Source of the DNA: Gammaproteobacteria bacterium
GTDB taxonomy: Bacteria; Pseudomonadota; Gammaproteobacteria; Steroidobacterales; Steroidobacteraceae
DNA: 64,000 nucleotides
Direction of reading: 5' to 3'
Assembly: GCA_003164785.1 (NCBI GenBank)
Contig: PLUE01000069.1
Location: 124,001 to 188,000 of the forward strand
Position numbers and translations under genes: made by a program. The notes beneath the pieces are model-generated. The model was not told the DNA's origin, searched no databases, and saw nothing but the letters and a program-made list of their open reading frames with translations. Within the stretch, counting starts at the first letter, position 1. Every line of letters starts with the position of its first letter. This document shows positions 7,335-15,500 of the stretch, piece by piece.

Positions 7335-8368
7335 AACGACTCGCGATCAGCGTGGTGCTGCTGCTGGCAGCGGGGGCGGGCGCCCTGTTCTGGCGTGGCC
7401 TCGCCAGTCTCGATCAACCGTTGAACGTGTCGGCGCCGCTGCGCTTCAAGGTCGGCGCCGGCGCGCCGTTCGCGCGCGTGGCTGCGGGGTTGGCGGCGCG
7501 CGGCGTGATCGCCCAGCCGCGGGCCTGGGTTCTGTACGCGCGCTGGAAAGGCGTGGCAGCCGCCATCAAGGCTGGCGAGTATGAAGTCGAACCAGGCGCC
7601 ACGCCGCGCAGCCTGCTCGACAAAATGGTCAGCGGCCAGGTCCTGCTGCATTCGCTGACCATCGTGGACGGCTGGCGCGTTCAGGACCTCCTGGCGGCGA
7701 TGCGCCGCAATCCGGATATTCTCGTGACGCTGTCCGAGCAGGCGCCGTCGGTCGTGACCGCGACGCTGATGGAGAAGCTGGGTTTTCCGGGTCTGAATGC
7801 CGAGGGCCAGTTCCTGCCGGAGACCTACCGGTTCGAGGGCGGCACCAGCGATCTCGAGTTGCTGCGCCGGGCGCACCTGGCGCTCACGCAGGTGCTGGAT
7901 GCGGCCTGGGCCGGCCGCGATCCGACGTTACCGCTGCACAGCGCCCAGGATTTGTTGATCATGGCGTCCATCGTCGAGAAGGAGAGCGGATTGCCCGAAG
8001 AGCTGCCCAAGATCGCCGGCCTGTACCTGCATCGGTTGAGCATCGGGATGCGATTGCAGGCCGATCCGACCGTGATCTACGGCATCGGCGAGGCCTATGA
8101 CGGCAACGTGCGTACCGTCGATCTGCGTACCGACGGGCCGTACAACTCCTACACCCGTGTGGGCCTGCCGCCCACGCCCATCGCACTGCCCGGTGCGGCC
8201 GCGATCGCCGCCACCACCCGGCCGGAGAAGACCGAGGCGCTGTATTTCGTCGCCTCCGTGAAGGGCGACGGCAGCCATGTGTTCTCGGCGACCCTCGAGG
8301 AGCACAACATCGCGGTGGCGCAGTACGTGGCGCGGCAGCGCCAAAAGGCGGCGGAGGTGCCACGATGA
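7331..8368 (+). CDS. mltG: Endolytic murein transglycosylase MltG
   Basis: Inner-membrane lytic transglycosylase that cleaves nascent glycan strands and helps set peptidoglycan chain length. The 345-residue product has one N-terminal membrane segment (residues about 3-22), a LysM-like part and the YceG domain with the catalytic glutamate in ASIVEKES (Glu216), followed by LQADPTVIYG and GPYNSYTRVGLPPTPI, both hallmarks of the family. Start by ATGA overlap with pabC; tmk overlaps its end. Confidence 0.95.
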   Translation: MKRLAISVVLLLAAGAGALFWRGLASLDQPLNVSAPLRFKVGAGAPFARVAAGLAARGVIAQPRAWVLYARWKGVAAAIKAGEYEVEPGATPRSLLDKMVSGQVLLHSLTIVDGWRVQDLLAAMRRNPDILVTLSEQAPSVVTATLMEKLGFPGLNAEGQFLPETYRFEGGTSDLELLRRAHLALTQVLDAAWAGRDPTLPLHSAQDLLIMASIVEKESGLPEELPKIAGLYLHRLSIGMRLQADPTVIYGIGEAYDGNVRTVDLRTDGPYNSYTRVGLPPTPIALPGAAAIAATTRPEKTEALYFVASVKGDGSHVFSATLEEHNIAVAQYVARQRQKAAEVPR

Positions 8369-9015
8369 ACGTGGGCGCGGGCGCCGGCCGGTTCCTGACC
8401 TTCGAGGGCATCGAGGGCGTCGGCAAGACCACCCAGGTGGCGCGCGTCGCGTCCGCCCTGACGGCGCGCGGCGTGGCACATGTGGTGACGCGCGAGCCGG
8501 GCGGCACGCCGTTGGCCGAAAAAATCCGTGAGCTGGTGTTGAGCCCGCGCGAGGAGGCGCTGCCGCCGGTGGCGGAGCTGTTGCTGATGTTCGCCGCGCG
8601 CGGCGTGCATTTGGCGAATTACATCGAGCCAAACTTAAGCGCCGGACGGTGGGTGATCTGCGATCGCTTCACCGATGCGACCTACGCCTATCAGGGCGCG
8701 GGTCGTGGCATGAACATGGCAGACATCGGTCGCCTGGAGTCGCTGGTCCAGGGGCCCCGGCGTCCCGACCTGACGCTGGTGCTCGACGTGCCGGTGGCCG
8801 TCGGATTGGCGCGCTCGGCCCGGCGCGATCTCGGCAAGACGCGCGATCGTTTCGAGCGCGAGCGGGCGGACTTCTTCGAGCGCGTGCGGGACGGGTATCT
8901 CGGGCGCGCGCGCGCCGAGCCGGAGCGCATTGCAGTGATCGATGCCACGCGTTCGGTCGACGACGTGGCGGCTGCGATCGTTCAGGTGCTGGAATCCCGC
9001 TCATGGATTTCCTGA
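8365..9015 (+). CDS. tmk: Thymidylate kinase
   Basis: Phosphorylates dTMP to dTDP. The 216-residue protein has the P-loop FEGIEGVGKTTQ, the DR(F/Y) motif CDRFTDATYAYQGAGRG that binds the thymidine monophosphate, and VLDVPVAVGLAR. The ATG at 8365 overlaps the mltG stop (ATGA). It overlaps holB by 13 bases. Confidence 0.97.
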   Translation: MNVGAGAGRFLTFEGIEGVGKTTQVARVASALTARGVAHVVTREPGGTPLAEKIRELVLSPREEALPPVAELLLMFAARGVHLANYIEPNLSAGRWVICDRFTDATYAYQGAGRGMNMADIGRLESLVQGPRRPDLTLVLDVPVAVGLARSARRDLGKTRDRFERERADFFERVRDGYLGRARAEPERIAVIDATRSVDDVAAAIVQVLESRSWIS

Positions 9016-10022
9016 GCGCCGATTCGTTGCCGTGGTTGAGCGAGACGCAGCAGCGTCTGCGCGACGCGCGGCTGACCCAACGCCTGCCGCATTCCTCCTT
9101 GCTGCTCAGCAAACCCGGCCTCGGCGCGGAGTACCTCGCGAATTGGATGGCCGCGCTCGCGCTGTGCGAGGCGGCCGAGGGCGTGGAGCGTCCCTGCGGC
9201 GCCTGCGCCTCGTGCGCGCTGCTGCGGTCGGACAGCCACCCGGACTACCACCTGGTCAAGATCGAGGATGACGCCAAGCAGATCAAAGTCGACCAGGTGC
9301 GCGAATTGATCGACTCACTCACCACCAAGAGCTACCGCGGCGGCTATAAAGTGGCGGTCATCGAAGGCGCTGAAGCATTGAACGCCAATGGCGCCAACGC
9401 CTTCTTGAAGACGTTGGAAGAACCGTCGGCCAACACCATGCTGATCATGATCGCGAGGCCCACCCATCGCCTGCCCGCCACGATCGCCAGTCGCTGCGTG
9501 CGGGTGCCCCTGCGGCCGCCCGCACACGAGTTGGCCATCGCCTGGCTCGAGGCCCAGGGCAACCCCGGGCACAATTGGGAGGCTGCGCTGGCGCTCGCCG
9601 GCGGGGCACCCCTCCTGGCGGCGGAGTTGGGGGCGGCCGGTACCGGCAGCGGGCGTGGCGGCGACGGGGGAATCGGGGCGCTCGAGCAGGATATGCAGGA
9701 CTCCCTGCGTGCCTTGGCTGCGGGGGCCGTCGATGTCACGGTGCTGGCCGACGCGTGGGCCCGATCGAATCTGCCGCTGCGCATCACCTGGCTTGAGAAC
9801 TGGATCACACGGCGTGTATATAGCCACCTTGCGGCGCAAGATTCGGCTCAAACTGCGGAACGCGTCCGCTTGCCTGCCGCTTTACTTAAGCCCAAGATAA
9901 GAGCGCTGTTCGAACTTTTGGACGCCGCCCGTGAACTGCGGCGTCTTTCCGCGACGAGCATGAACCAACAACTGGCGTTGGAAGCCCTGCTGCTGGGCGG
10001 ACGATCCGCCCTGGCAAACTGA
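9003..10022 (+). CDS. holB: DNA polymerase III delta-prime subunit HolB
   Basis: Delta-prime subunit of the clamp loader that opens the beta sliding clamp. The 339-residue product has an AAA+ fold with a zinc-binding cluster (CGACASCALLRSDSHPD), VDQVRELI and the sensor/arginine-finger motif ASRCVR. The Walker A position reads SKPGLGAEYLANW and lacks the canonical lysine, as expected because delta-prime does not hydrolyse ATP. Between about residues 200 and 220 is a Gly-rich linker (TGSGRGGDGG) longer than in E. coli. Start chosen at the ATG overlapping tmk. Confidence 0.92.
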   Translation: MDFLSADSLPWLSETQQRLRDARLTQRLPHSSLLLSKPGLGAEYLANWMAALALCEAAEGVERPCGACASCALLRSDSHPDYHLVKIEDDAKQIKVDQVRELIDSLTTKSYRGGYKVAVIEGAEALNANGANAFLKTLEEPSANTMLIMIARPTHRLPATIASRCVRVPLRPPAHELAIAWLEAQGNPGHNWEAALALAGGAPLLAAELGAAGTGSGRGGDGGIGALEQDMQDSLRALAAGAVDVTVLADAWARSNLPLRITWLENWITRRVYSHLAAQDSAQTAERVRLPAALLKPKIRALFELLDAARELRRLSATSMNQQLALEALLLGGRSALAN

Positions 10023-10041
10023 CGAATCGGAACGGTAGTAA

Positions 10042-10392
10042 TTGCGAAGTCCAAGTAACAAACCAGGGTTGTTGACCCTCACGATCAAGGATAAAAGCGC
10101 GCTCTATCTCGCGTATATGCCCTTCGTGAAAAATGGCGGTTTGTTCATTCCCACGAACAGCAACTACCGTCTGGGCGACGAAGTCTTCATGCTGCTCAAC
10201 TTGATGGGCGAGGAAGAGAAGCTCCCCGTGGCGGGCCGCGTCATCTGGATGACGCCCAAGGGCGCCCAGGGCAAGCGCACCGCCGGCATCGGCGTGCAGT
10301 TCAGCGACCAGGACCGCGGCAATACCCAGAAGAAGATCGAGAATTATCTCGCCGGCGCCTTAGGGGGGGACAAGCCGACCCACACGATGTGA
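10042..10392 (+). CDS. pilZ: Type IV pilus PilZ-domain protein
   Basis: Short PilZ-fold protein of the kind needed for type IV pilus assembly in Pseudomonas and Xanthomonas, where the gene also follows holB. The 116-residue product contains MPFVKNGGLFIPT and VAGRVIWMTPKG, then GIGVQFSD. It has neither the RxxxR nor the (D/N)xSxxG c-di-GMP signature, matching the non-binding PilZ class. It starts with TTG, 19 bases after holB. Confidence 0.85.
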   Translation: MRSPSNKPGLLTLTIKDKSALYLAYMPFVKNGGLFIPTNSNYRLGDEVFMLLNLMGEEEKLPVAGRVIWMTPKGAQGKRTAGIGVQFSDQDRGNTQKKIENYLAGALGGDKPTHTM

Positions 10393-10424
10393 TGAACGGC
10401 TAGCGACCTTCCCTCGAGGGCTTA

Positions 10425-11489
10425 TCAACCGCTGTGCGAGCGCGCAGCTTCTGTGGCCGCAAGACCGCCCTTCAAGACGTAGGCCTCGAAGCCGCGCTCG
10501 CTCAGAATGTAGGCGGCGGCCGAGCTGCGGCGGCCGGTGTCGCAGCACACGACGTACTGGGTGTTCTTGTCGAGCGCGTTCAGCTTCAGGCGGATGAAGT
10601 ACAGCGGGATGTTGACGGCATCGTCGATGCGAAAGTTTTGGAATTCGCTGGGCAATCGCACATCGAGCCACTTGCCGCCGGCGGCGATGATTTGTTTTGC
10701 CTGCTCGTAGTCCACCCATTGCAGCAGCGGCTCGTTGAGGAGAGTCTGAAAGTCGCTCTTTCCGAGGCGCATCAAGACGCCGTCCGTCGACATCGTGACG
10801 GTGGCGTTGCGCTTGGCCTCCGCGATCAGAGCCTCTTCGCCGAAACTGTCGCCCGAGCCGAGCTCGGCGAGTTTGATGCCTTCCTTGTTCAACGGCGTCT
10901 CGCGTGTCACCACGCACTTCCCCGACACGACCACGTAGAAATAGTCGCCCTCGGTACCCTGCTTGATGACCACGTCGCGTGCGCGGTAATTGATCCGCTG
11001 CATCCGCATGAAAATCGCCTGGATATTCGCCGGTGGAATCCGGTGGAATGCCTTGGTCTGCAGCAGCGTGGTCATCCAGTCGCCACTGACGTCGAGCCCA
11101 TCCCGGCGCAGCTCCGCCACTTCGTATTGGCCGGTCTGGTCCCAGGTCAGCAGCACGTCGAGCAGGTCGCTGTCGATGACGATGTATTCCAAGGCGCTGG
11201 CCGCCCGAGCCGTGAACTTTCGCGGCAGTCCGGGCGCCAGGGCCGCGCGCGCTTCCGGGCTGCCCGCGCGCACCGTGCCCACGACCCGATCGTCCGAGCG
11301 CAGCTCGACGCTGCCGGAAACCAGGTAAAACGTGCGCTTGTCGGTGTCGCCTTGTTTGAACAGGACCCGACCGGCGTCTAGTTGCAGGATCTGAGTCTTG
11401 CGGGCAAGCGCGTGCAGGTTCTCTTTCTTCAGCCCGTCCAGCGGTGAGAAAGTCTTCAGAATCGCGAGATCGAGCGGTCGTTCATCCAT
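10425..11489 (-). CDS. Dual cyclic-nucleotide-binding domain protein with C-terminal rhodanese domain
   Basis: The 354-residue cytoplasmic protein has two cNMP-binding folds (about residues 10-120 and 140-245; the second has the phosphate-binding cassette GDSFGEEALIAEAKRNATV) and a rhodanese domain (about 260-345). The rhodanese active loop is CDTGRRSS, so the catalytic cysteine and following arginine are present. No DNA-binding or kinase domain is visible, so it is likely a sensor-enzyme rather than a CRP-type regulator. The first cNMP domain has a degenerate cassette (GSPEARAALAPG). It is convergent with pilZ and single on its strand. Function in the cell is not known to me. Confidence 0.8.
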   Translation of the reverse strand: MDERPLDLAILKTFSPLDGLKKENLHALARKTQILQLDAGRVLFKQGDTDKRTFYLVSGSVELRSDDRVVGTVRAGSPEARAALAPGLPRKFTARAASALEYIVIDSDLLDVLLTWDQTGQYEVAELRRDGLDVSGDWMTTLLQTKAFHRIPPANIQAIFMRMQRINYRARDVVIKQGTEGDYFYVVVSGKCVVTRETPLNKEGIKLAELGSGDSFGEEALIAEAKRNATVTMSTDGVLMRLGKSDFQTLLNEPLLQWVDYEQAKQIIAAGGKWLDVRLPSEFQNFRIDDAVNIPLYFIRLKLNALDKNTQYVVCCDTGRRSSAAAYILSERGFEAYVLKGGLAATEAARSHSG

Positions 11490-11598
11490 CGAGAAATTGC
11501 CGGCGCCTTCGGTTACAACCCTATGATTTTGGATGTGAATGCTAACACAGGTCGCCGGTGGCGGACCCTGCAGTGGGTCACAAGACCCACCACTGGAT

Positions 11599-13632
11599 TT
11601 ACCTCAAAGCATCCCAATGAGAATCCGGACGGAAGCGTTCCCCGTAGCGCTGCTGCAGCTCGCGCAGCCGCCGCGTGATCTCGCCGATGCCCCGATCCCG
11701 TGCATACTGCAGCGGGCCGCCGCGAAATGGGGCGAAGCCCGTGGCAAATACGACACCGGCATCGAGCAGGTCCGCATCGCCGATGACGCCCTCGCGCAGG
11801 GCGGCAACCGCTTCGTTCAGCATGGGCAGGATCAAACGATCCTCGAGATCCTCGGGCGGCGCCTGCGCCGATGCGTGCCGCAGCGGTTTATCGTCGCGCC
11901 ACACGTAGAACCCTTCGCCGCTCTTGCGGCCCAACTTCTCCTCGCCGACGAGTCGCGTCAGGACCGGAGGAACGGGGCGCTGGAAGGCCTGCGCGAGCAC
12001 CTGGCCGACGTTCAGGCACACGTCCAGACCCACCCAGTCGGCCAGCTCCAACGGGCCCATCGGCATGCCGAAGCCCTTGCCGCTCGCATCGATCACCGCG
12101 ATCGGCACGCCGCCGTCCAGGGCGAACGTCGCTTCGTTGATGTACGGCATCAAGATGCGATTCACGACGAAACCGGGTGCACTCCGGCAGGGCAGCGGCA
12201 GCTTGTCCAACTGGCGCGTGAACAGCAACGCCCGCTGCGCGGTCGCAGGGCTCGTGGCGGCGCCGCTGACGATTTCGACGAGCTGCATCTGCGCCACGGG
12301 ATTGAAGAAGTGGATGCCGACGAGCCGCGCGGGGTCCGCCAGCTGCCCGGCCAACGTCTCGATTTCGATGCTCGAGGTGTTGGTCGCGAGGATCGCGCCG
12401 GGCTTCATTTGCGGCTCGAGGCGTGCGTACAGCGCGCGCTTCGCCTCGGCATTTTCGACGATGGCTTCGAACACCACGTCGGCGTTCCGCACGCCGACGC
12501 CGTCCACGTCCGGCCGCAGGCGTGCGAGGGCCGCTGCCGCCGCCGCGGGATCCTGCAGTCGGCGCCGGAAATGGGCCTGCGCGCGCTCGAGTGCCGGCGC
12601 GACCAGCGCCGCCGTCCGGTCCTGCAACGTCACGGTGATGCCGCGCAGCGCCGCCCATGCCGCGACGTCGCCGCCCATCACACCGGCGCCGATGACGTGC
12701 AGGTGAGGACAAGCCGGCGACGACGCGGTCTTTCCGGCCAACGCCTTCAGCCGGTCTTGCAGCAGGAAAACCCGCACCAGATTGCGCGACGTGGGCGAGC
12801 ACATGAGCGCGCTGATCGAGCGCGCTTCGGCATCGTAGCTGGCGGGTCCCGCGGCGCCGTAGCGCTGCCACAGGTCGAGCAAGGCATAGGGCGCCGGATA
12901 GTGTCGGCGCGCGACCTTCGAGCGCAGCGCCGCGGCGATGCGGCGCGCGAGGAAGGGGCGCACGGGCCCCAGGTTGAGCAGCTTGTCGACGAAGGGCGGC
13001 GTACGCGGCGGGGGCAACCGTTGCAGCAGTTGCTTGGCGCAGGCGCCGAGATCCTCCGGCGGGACGAGGGCGTCGATCAGTCCGACGGCCAGGGCGCGCG
13101 CACCCTTCACCGGCTTGCCCTTGAGCATCAACTCGAGCGCGCGCCGGACGCCCATGAGGCGCACCGATCGCACGGTGCCGCCGAAGCCAGGATGGATGCC
13201 GAGCATCACCTCGGGCAGACCCAGCGACAGCCTGCCATCGTCGGCGGCCACCCGGTAAGTGCAGGCCATCGCGAGTTCCAAGCCGCCGCCCAGCACGAAA
13301 CCGTGCAGCGCCGCCACGCTGGGCATGGGCAATGCCTCCAGCTGGTCGAGGACCTGCTGGCCGGCGCGCACCAGCGTGAACCCCTCCTCGGGCGAGCGGA
13401 TCTTGGTGAACTCCTTGATGTCCGCCCCGGCGATGAAGCCGTTGGCTTTGCCTGACCTCACCACGACGCCCTTGGGCCGCGGGCTCATCGCAGCGAGGGC
13501 ACTCAAGCAGTCCGCCAGATCTTGCAGGACGACAGCGGACAGAACATTGGTCGAGACATCGGGCGTGTCGCAGACGAGCCAGGCGACCTGATCGTCGTCG
13601 ACGGTCAGCGTCCAGCTGCGGTCCTGCGTCAG
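11599..13632 (-). CDS. FadJ/FadB-like enoyl-CoA hydratase / 3-hydroxyacyl-CoA dehydrogenase
   Basis: Bifunctional beta-oxidation enzyme. The N-terminal crotonase part has GKANGFIAGADIKEF and the oxyanion-hole region ALHGFVLGGGLELAMAC; the centre has the NAD-binding motif GAGVMGGDVA; the dehydrogenase part has NTSSIEI, GIHFFNPV and a C-terminal 3HCDH domain. The first usual start codon in frame is TTG at 13506, but the frame upstream encodes 42 more family-like residues (SWTLTVDDDQVAWLVCDTP and onward) to about 13632, with no ATG, GTG or TTG. I extend it to a CTG at 13632, which overlaps the stop of the upstream gene. Either a CTG start or a sequence error is possible. Confidence 0.85.
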   Translation of the reverse strand: MTQDRSWTLTVDDDQVAWLVCDTPDVSTNVLSAVVLQDLADCLSALAAMSPRPKGVVVRSGKANGFIAGADIKEFTKIRSPEEGFTLVRAGQQVLDQLEALPMPSVAALHGFVLGGGLELAMACTYRVAADDGRLSLGLPEVMLGIHPGFGGTVRSVRLMGVRRALELMLKGKPVKGARALAVGLIDALVPPEDLGACAKQLLQRLPPPRTPPFVDKLLNLGPVRPFLARRIAAALRSKVARRHYPAPYALLDLWQRYGAAGPASYDAEARSISALMCSPTSRNLVRVFLLQDRLKALAGKTASSPACPHLHVIGAGVMGGDVAAWAALRGITVTLQDRTAALVAPALERAQAHFRRRLQDPAAAAAALARLRPDVDGVGVRNADVVFEAIVENAEAKRALYARLEPQMKPGAILATNTSSIEIETLAGQLADPARLVGIHFFNPVAQMQLVEIVSGAATSPATAQRALLFTRQLDKLPLPCRSAPGFVVNRILMPYINEATFALDGGVPIAVIDASGKGFGMPMGPLELADWVGLDVCLNVGQVLAQAFQRPVPPVLTRLVGEEKLGRKSGEGFYVWRDDKPLRHASAQAPPEDLEDRLILPMLNEAVAALREGVIGDADLLDAGVVFATGFAPFRGGPLQYARDRGIGEITRRLRELQQRYGERFRPDSHWDALR

Positions 13633-14387
13633 GGGACGCGCTCCGGATGGATCGTAAAGTCGCAGACCAGCGGCAGATGATCGGAATACTGCACGGCCGG
13701 TATGTCGAAGCGATGCACCTCGATTTGCGCGGTGTGCAGAATGAAGTCCAATTCCTTGCGCGGATTGCTGCTGGGATACGAGGGCAGGCTCCTGGCATTG
13801 GCGTTGGTCAGCCCCGCCGCCTGCATGAACAGGTAAAGCTCGTGATCGCCCCAGTAGGTATTGAAGTCGCCGGCGACGATCACGGGCTTGGTGGTCTTGC
13901 GCACCAGGTCGTACAGCGAGCGCAGCTGGTATTGCCGGTGCCGGTACTTCAGGGACAGATGCACCAGGAAGATCGCGATTTCATCGAGTTCGAGCTCGAT
14001 GATGAGACGCTTGATGCCCGTGTCGAAATAATGAAAGCGTTCGCCGCGCACCCGCGGTGCAGCGAGAAAGGCGTTGGCTTGCTTGCGCACGATCGGCAGC
14101 AGATGATTGACCGAGGAGACGCCGTACTTGCATTCATAGGTCGAGAAGTGACCGAGCGAGCGGGCGATGAAGTCGGCCTGGTTGACCATGCCGGAGCGGA
14201 TGGAGCCCGTGTCAACCTCGATGAGGCCGACGACGTCAGGATCCTGGTCCTTGATGAAATCGGTGATCTGGGACAAAACGCGTTTGTTCGAGCGCAGGTA
14301 CCCGGCGCCGGGAACGGGAAGGTGAAACGCAGGGCCCGTTCCGGTGGCATAACGGATGTTGTAGATCAGCAATCGCACCGGGCCCAT
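13629..14387 (-). CDS. Endonuclease/exonuclease/phosphatase-family metal-dependent hydrolase
   Basis: Cytoplasmic hydrolase of the DNase I/APE1/sphingomyelinase superfamily. Motifs in order: RLLIYNIRYATG (metal-site Asn), DVVGLIEVDTG (metal-binding Glu), FLVHLSLKYRHRQ, PVIVAGDFNTYW (catalytic Asp/Asn pair) and the C-terminal SDHLPL (catalytic Asp-His). All expected active-site residues are present, so it is probably active on a phosphodiester, DNA, nucleotide or lipid substrate. Starts at 14387 (used here), 14414, 14441 or 14456 are possible; longer ones would overlap the divergent TIR-like gene. Its stop overlaps the FadJ-like gene. Confidence 0.82.
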   Translation of the reverse strand: MGPVRLLIYNIRYATGTGPAFHLPVPGAGYLRSNKRVLSQITDFIKDQDPDVVGLIEVDTGSIRSGMVNQADFIARSLGHFSTYECKYGVSSVNHLLPIVRKQANAFLAAPRVRGERFHYFDTGIKRLIIELELDEIAIFLVHLSLKYRHRQYQLRSLYDLVRKTTKPVIVAGDFNTYWGDHELYLFMQAAGLTNANARSLPSYPSSNPRKELDFILHTAQIEVHRFDIPAVQYSDHLPLVCDFTIHPERVP

Positions 14388-14439
14388 TCTATCGACGCGC
14401 GGTACTTCGCGCATGACCATCGGCGAGCTACAATGCGTC

Positions 14440-14895
14440 ATGGCCCCGCCTTCCAACCCGTACCGGCTGTTCGTGTCGCACTCATGGGACCAGACCGAGG
14501 ACTACAATCGTGTGTTCGAGTATCTGGAAGCTTCGGGCACCTTTTACTACAAGAACACCAGCCTGCCGGACTCCAAGCGTCCGCTCGACAAGGAAAGTCA
14601 GCGCGAGGATTTGCGGCGCCAGATCGCGCCGTGCGAAGTGGTCGTGGTGGTGCCGGCGGCCTACAAATGGGCGCCCGAGCTGGTGCTATTTCAAATGAAT
14701 TTTGCGAAGGCAGCGGACAAGCCCATCGTGGCCATGGAGAATTTCGGTTCGACGGAACCCATTCCGAAGGCGGTCAAGGATTTGGCCGACGAGGTTTGCG
14801 CATGGAATTCACGCGATTTGACCGACGTCCTGCGTCGGCAGGCGCGTCATGAGGACACCACGCGATGGGATACGATCGAGTTCAAACTCGACTGA
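14440..14895 (+). CDS. ThsB-like TIR-fold protein (DUF1863 type)
   Basis: The 151-residue protein matches the stand-alone TIR-like fold of Thoeris ThsB/DUF1863 proteins: first strand YRLFVSHSWD, SQREDLRRQIAPCEVVVVV, then KWAPELVLFQ with a glutamate (Glu80) at the catalytic-type position, then KPIVAM. Many such proteins make cyclic ADP-ribose-type signals from NAD during antiphage defence; others are uncharacterised. No ThsA/SIR2 or SLOG effector is nearby. Divergent gene 13629-14387 encodes a phosphodiesterase-fold enzyme and shares the control region. I prefer the ATG at 14440 to the in-frame one at 14413. Confidence 0.7.
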   Translation: MAPPSNPYRLFVSHSWDQTEDYNRVFEYLEASGTFYYKNTSLPDSKRPLDKESQREDLRRQIAPCEVVVVVPAAYKWAPELVLFQMNFAKAADKPIVAMENFGSTEPIPKAVKDLADEVCAWNSRDLTDVLRRQARHEDTTRWDTIEFKLD

Positions 14896-14907
14896 ATTGG
14901 GGATTGG

Positions 14908-15273
14908 TCAGCTGTTGACGAGGAGTTGCTCGACGTTGTGAAGTTGCACGACGTTGGTGCTCGGTCGGCTGATGTTCAGCATCGCACGGCAGGTTACGCC
15001 GTAGATTTCGACGATGAGCGCCGCACAATCATCGGCTTCTTGGATGGAGAGCTTGCGCACCGAGGCGGCCACCGCGTCTTCACCGCGCAGCGGCTCGACG
15101 CACTGCAGCGTGGTCATGACGTGTTTGAAGGATTCGCGCACCTCGGCGGGGAGGTTTTCCGCGGGAAGCGTCAGCAGATGACGGCGGTAGGCGTTCACCA
15201 ACCGTTGCTTGATCGGGGTCGAGCGTACGAGTTCCAATGTCGCATAATGGAGACTTTCCCAAACGCTAATCAT
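14908..15273 (-). CDS. Hypothetical alpha-helical protein
   Basis: A 121-residue product (MISVWESLHYATLELVRS...) with no motif I recognise; predicted mostly helical, without signal peptide or membrane segment. The ATG at 15273 is preceded by GAGGTG, a good ribosome-binding site, and upstream are inverted and direct repeats that look regulatory, which supports a real gene. It is convergent with the TIR-like gene, 12 bases apart. Confidence 0.6.
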   Translation of the reverse strand: MISVWESLHYATLELVRSTPIKQRLVNAYRRHLLTLPAENLPAEVRESFKHVMTTLQCVEPLRGEDAVAASVRKLSIQEADDCAALIVEIYGVTCRAMLNISRPSTNVVQLHNVEQLLVNS

Positions 15274-15278
15274 GCACA

Positions 15279-15419
15279 CCTCGAAACAAGCAATGCGGGA
15301 ACCTTAAAGTGGTTTCGAGGAGCTGGCTTCCTCGGCGAGCATTGATAAATCAATACTCTGCGACCCGAATATACAAGACACCCGACAAAACGCAACGCAG
15401 AATTTTGTCGTTTCGAGGA
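15279..15419. repeat. Cluster of short inverted/direct repeats upstream of the 121-residue hypothetical gene
   Basis: The 221-base gap 15280-15500 has no gene. It contains CCTCGAAAC (15279-15287) and its complement GTTTCGAGG (15312-15320), with a second direct copy GTTTCGAGGA at 15410-15419; a perfect 14-base palindrome ATTGATAAATCAAT at 15341-15354; and an 8-bp stem CGACAAAA/TTTTGTCG at 15383-15410. Together these suggest an operator/promoter region for the minus-strand gene. Confidence 0.5.
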
Positions 15420-15500
15420 ACCGTCGCAGCTCAACCGTTCAGGGCGGTTGCGCTGCTTTCGTGGCTTGCGGCTTTAACCTGGGGGTCTATCTATATGATT

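Noticed and set aside
8649-9002. Upstream extension of holB inside tmk
   Set aside because: The ATG at 9003 gives the normal delta-prime N-terminus; the extension is a shadow of tmk.
11539-13455. 638-codon open frame on the plus strand, and a 636-codon frame at 11888-13798 on the minus strand
   Set aside because: They are antisense or out-of-frame reading of the FadJ-like gene in GC-rich DNA; their translations are rich in Arg, Ala and Pro and match nothing.
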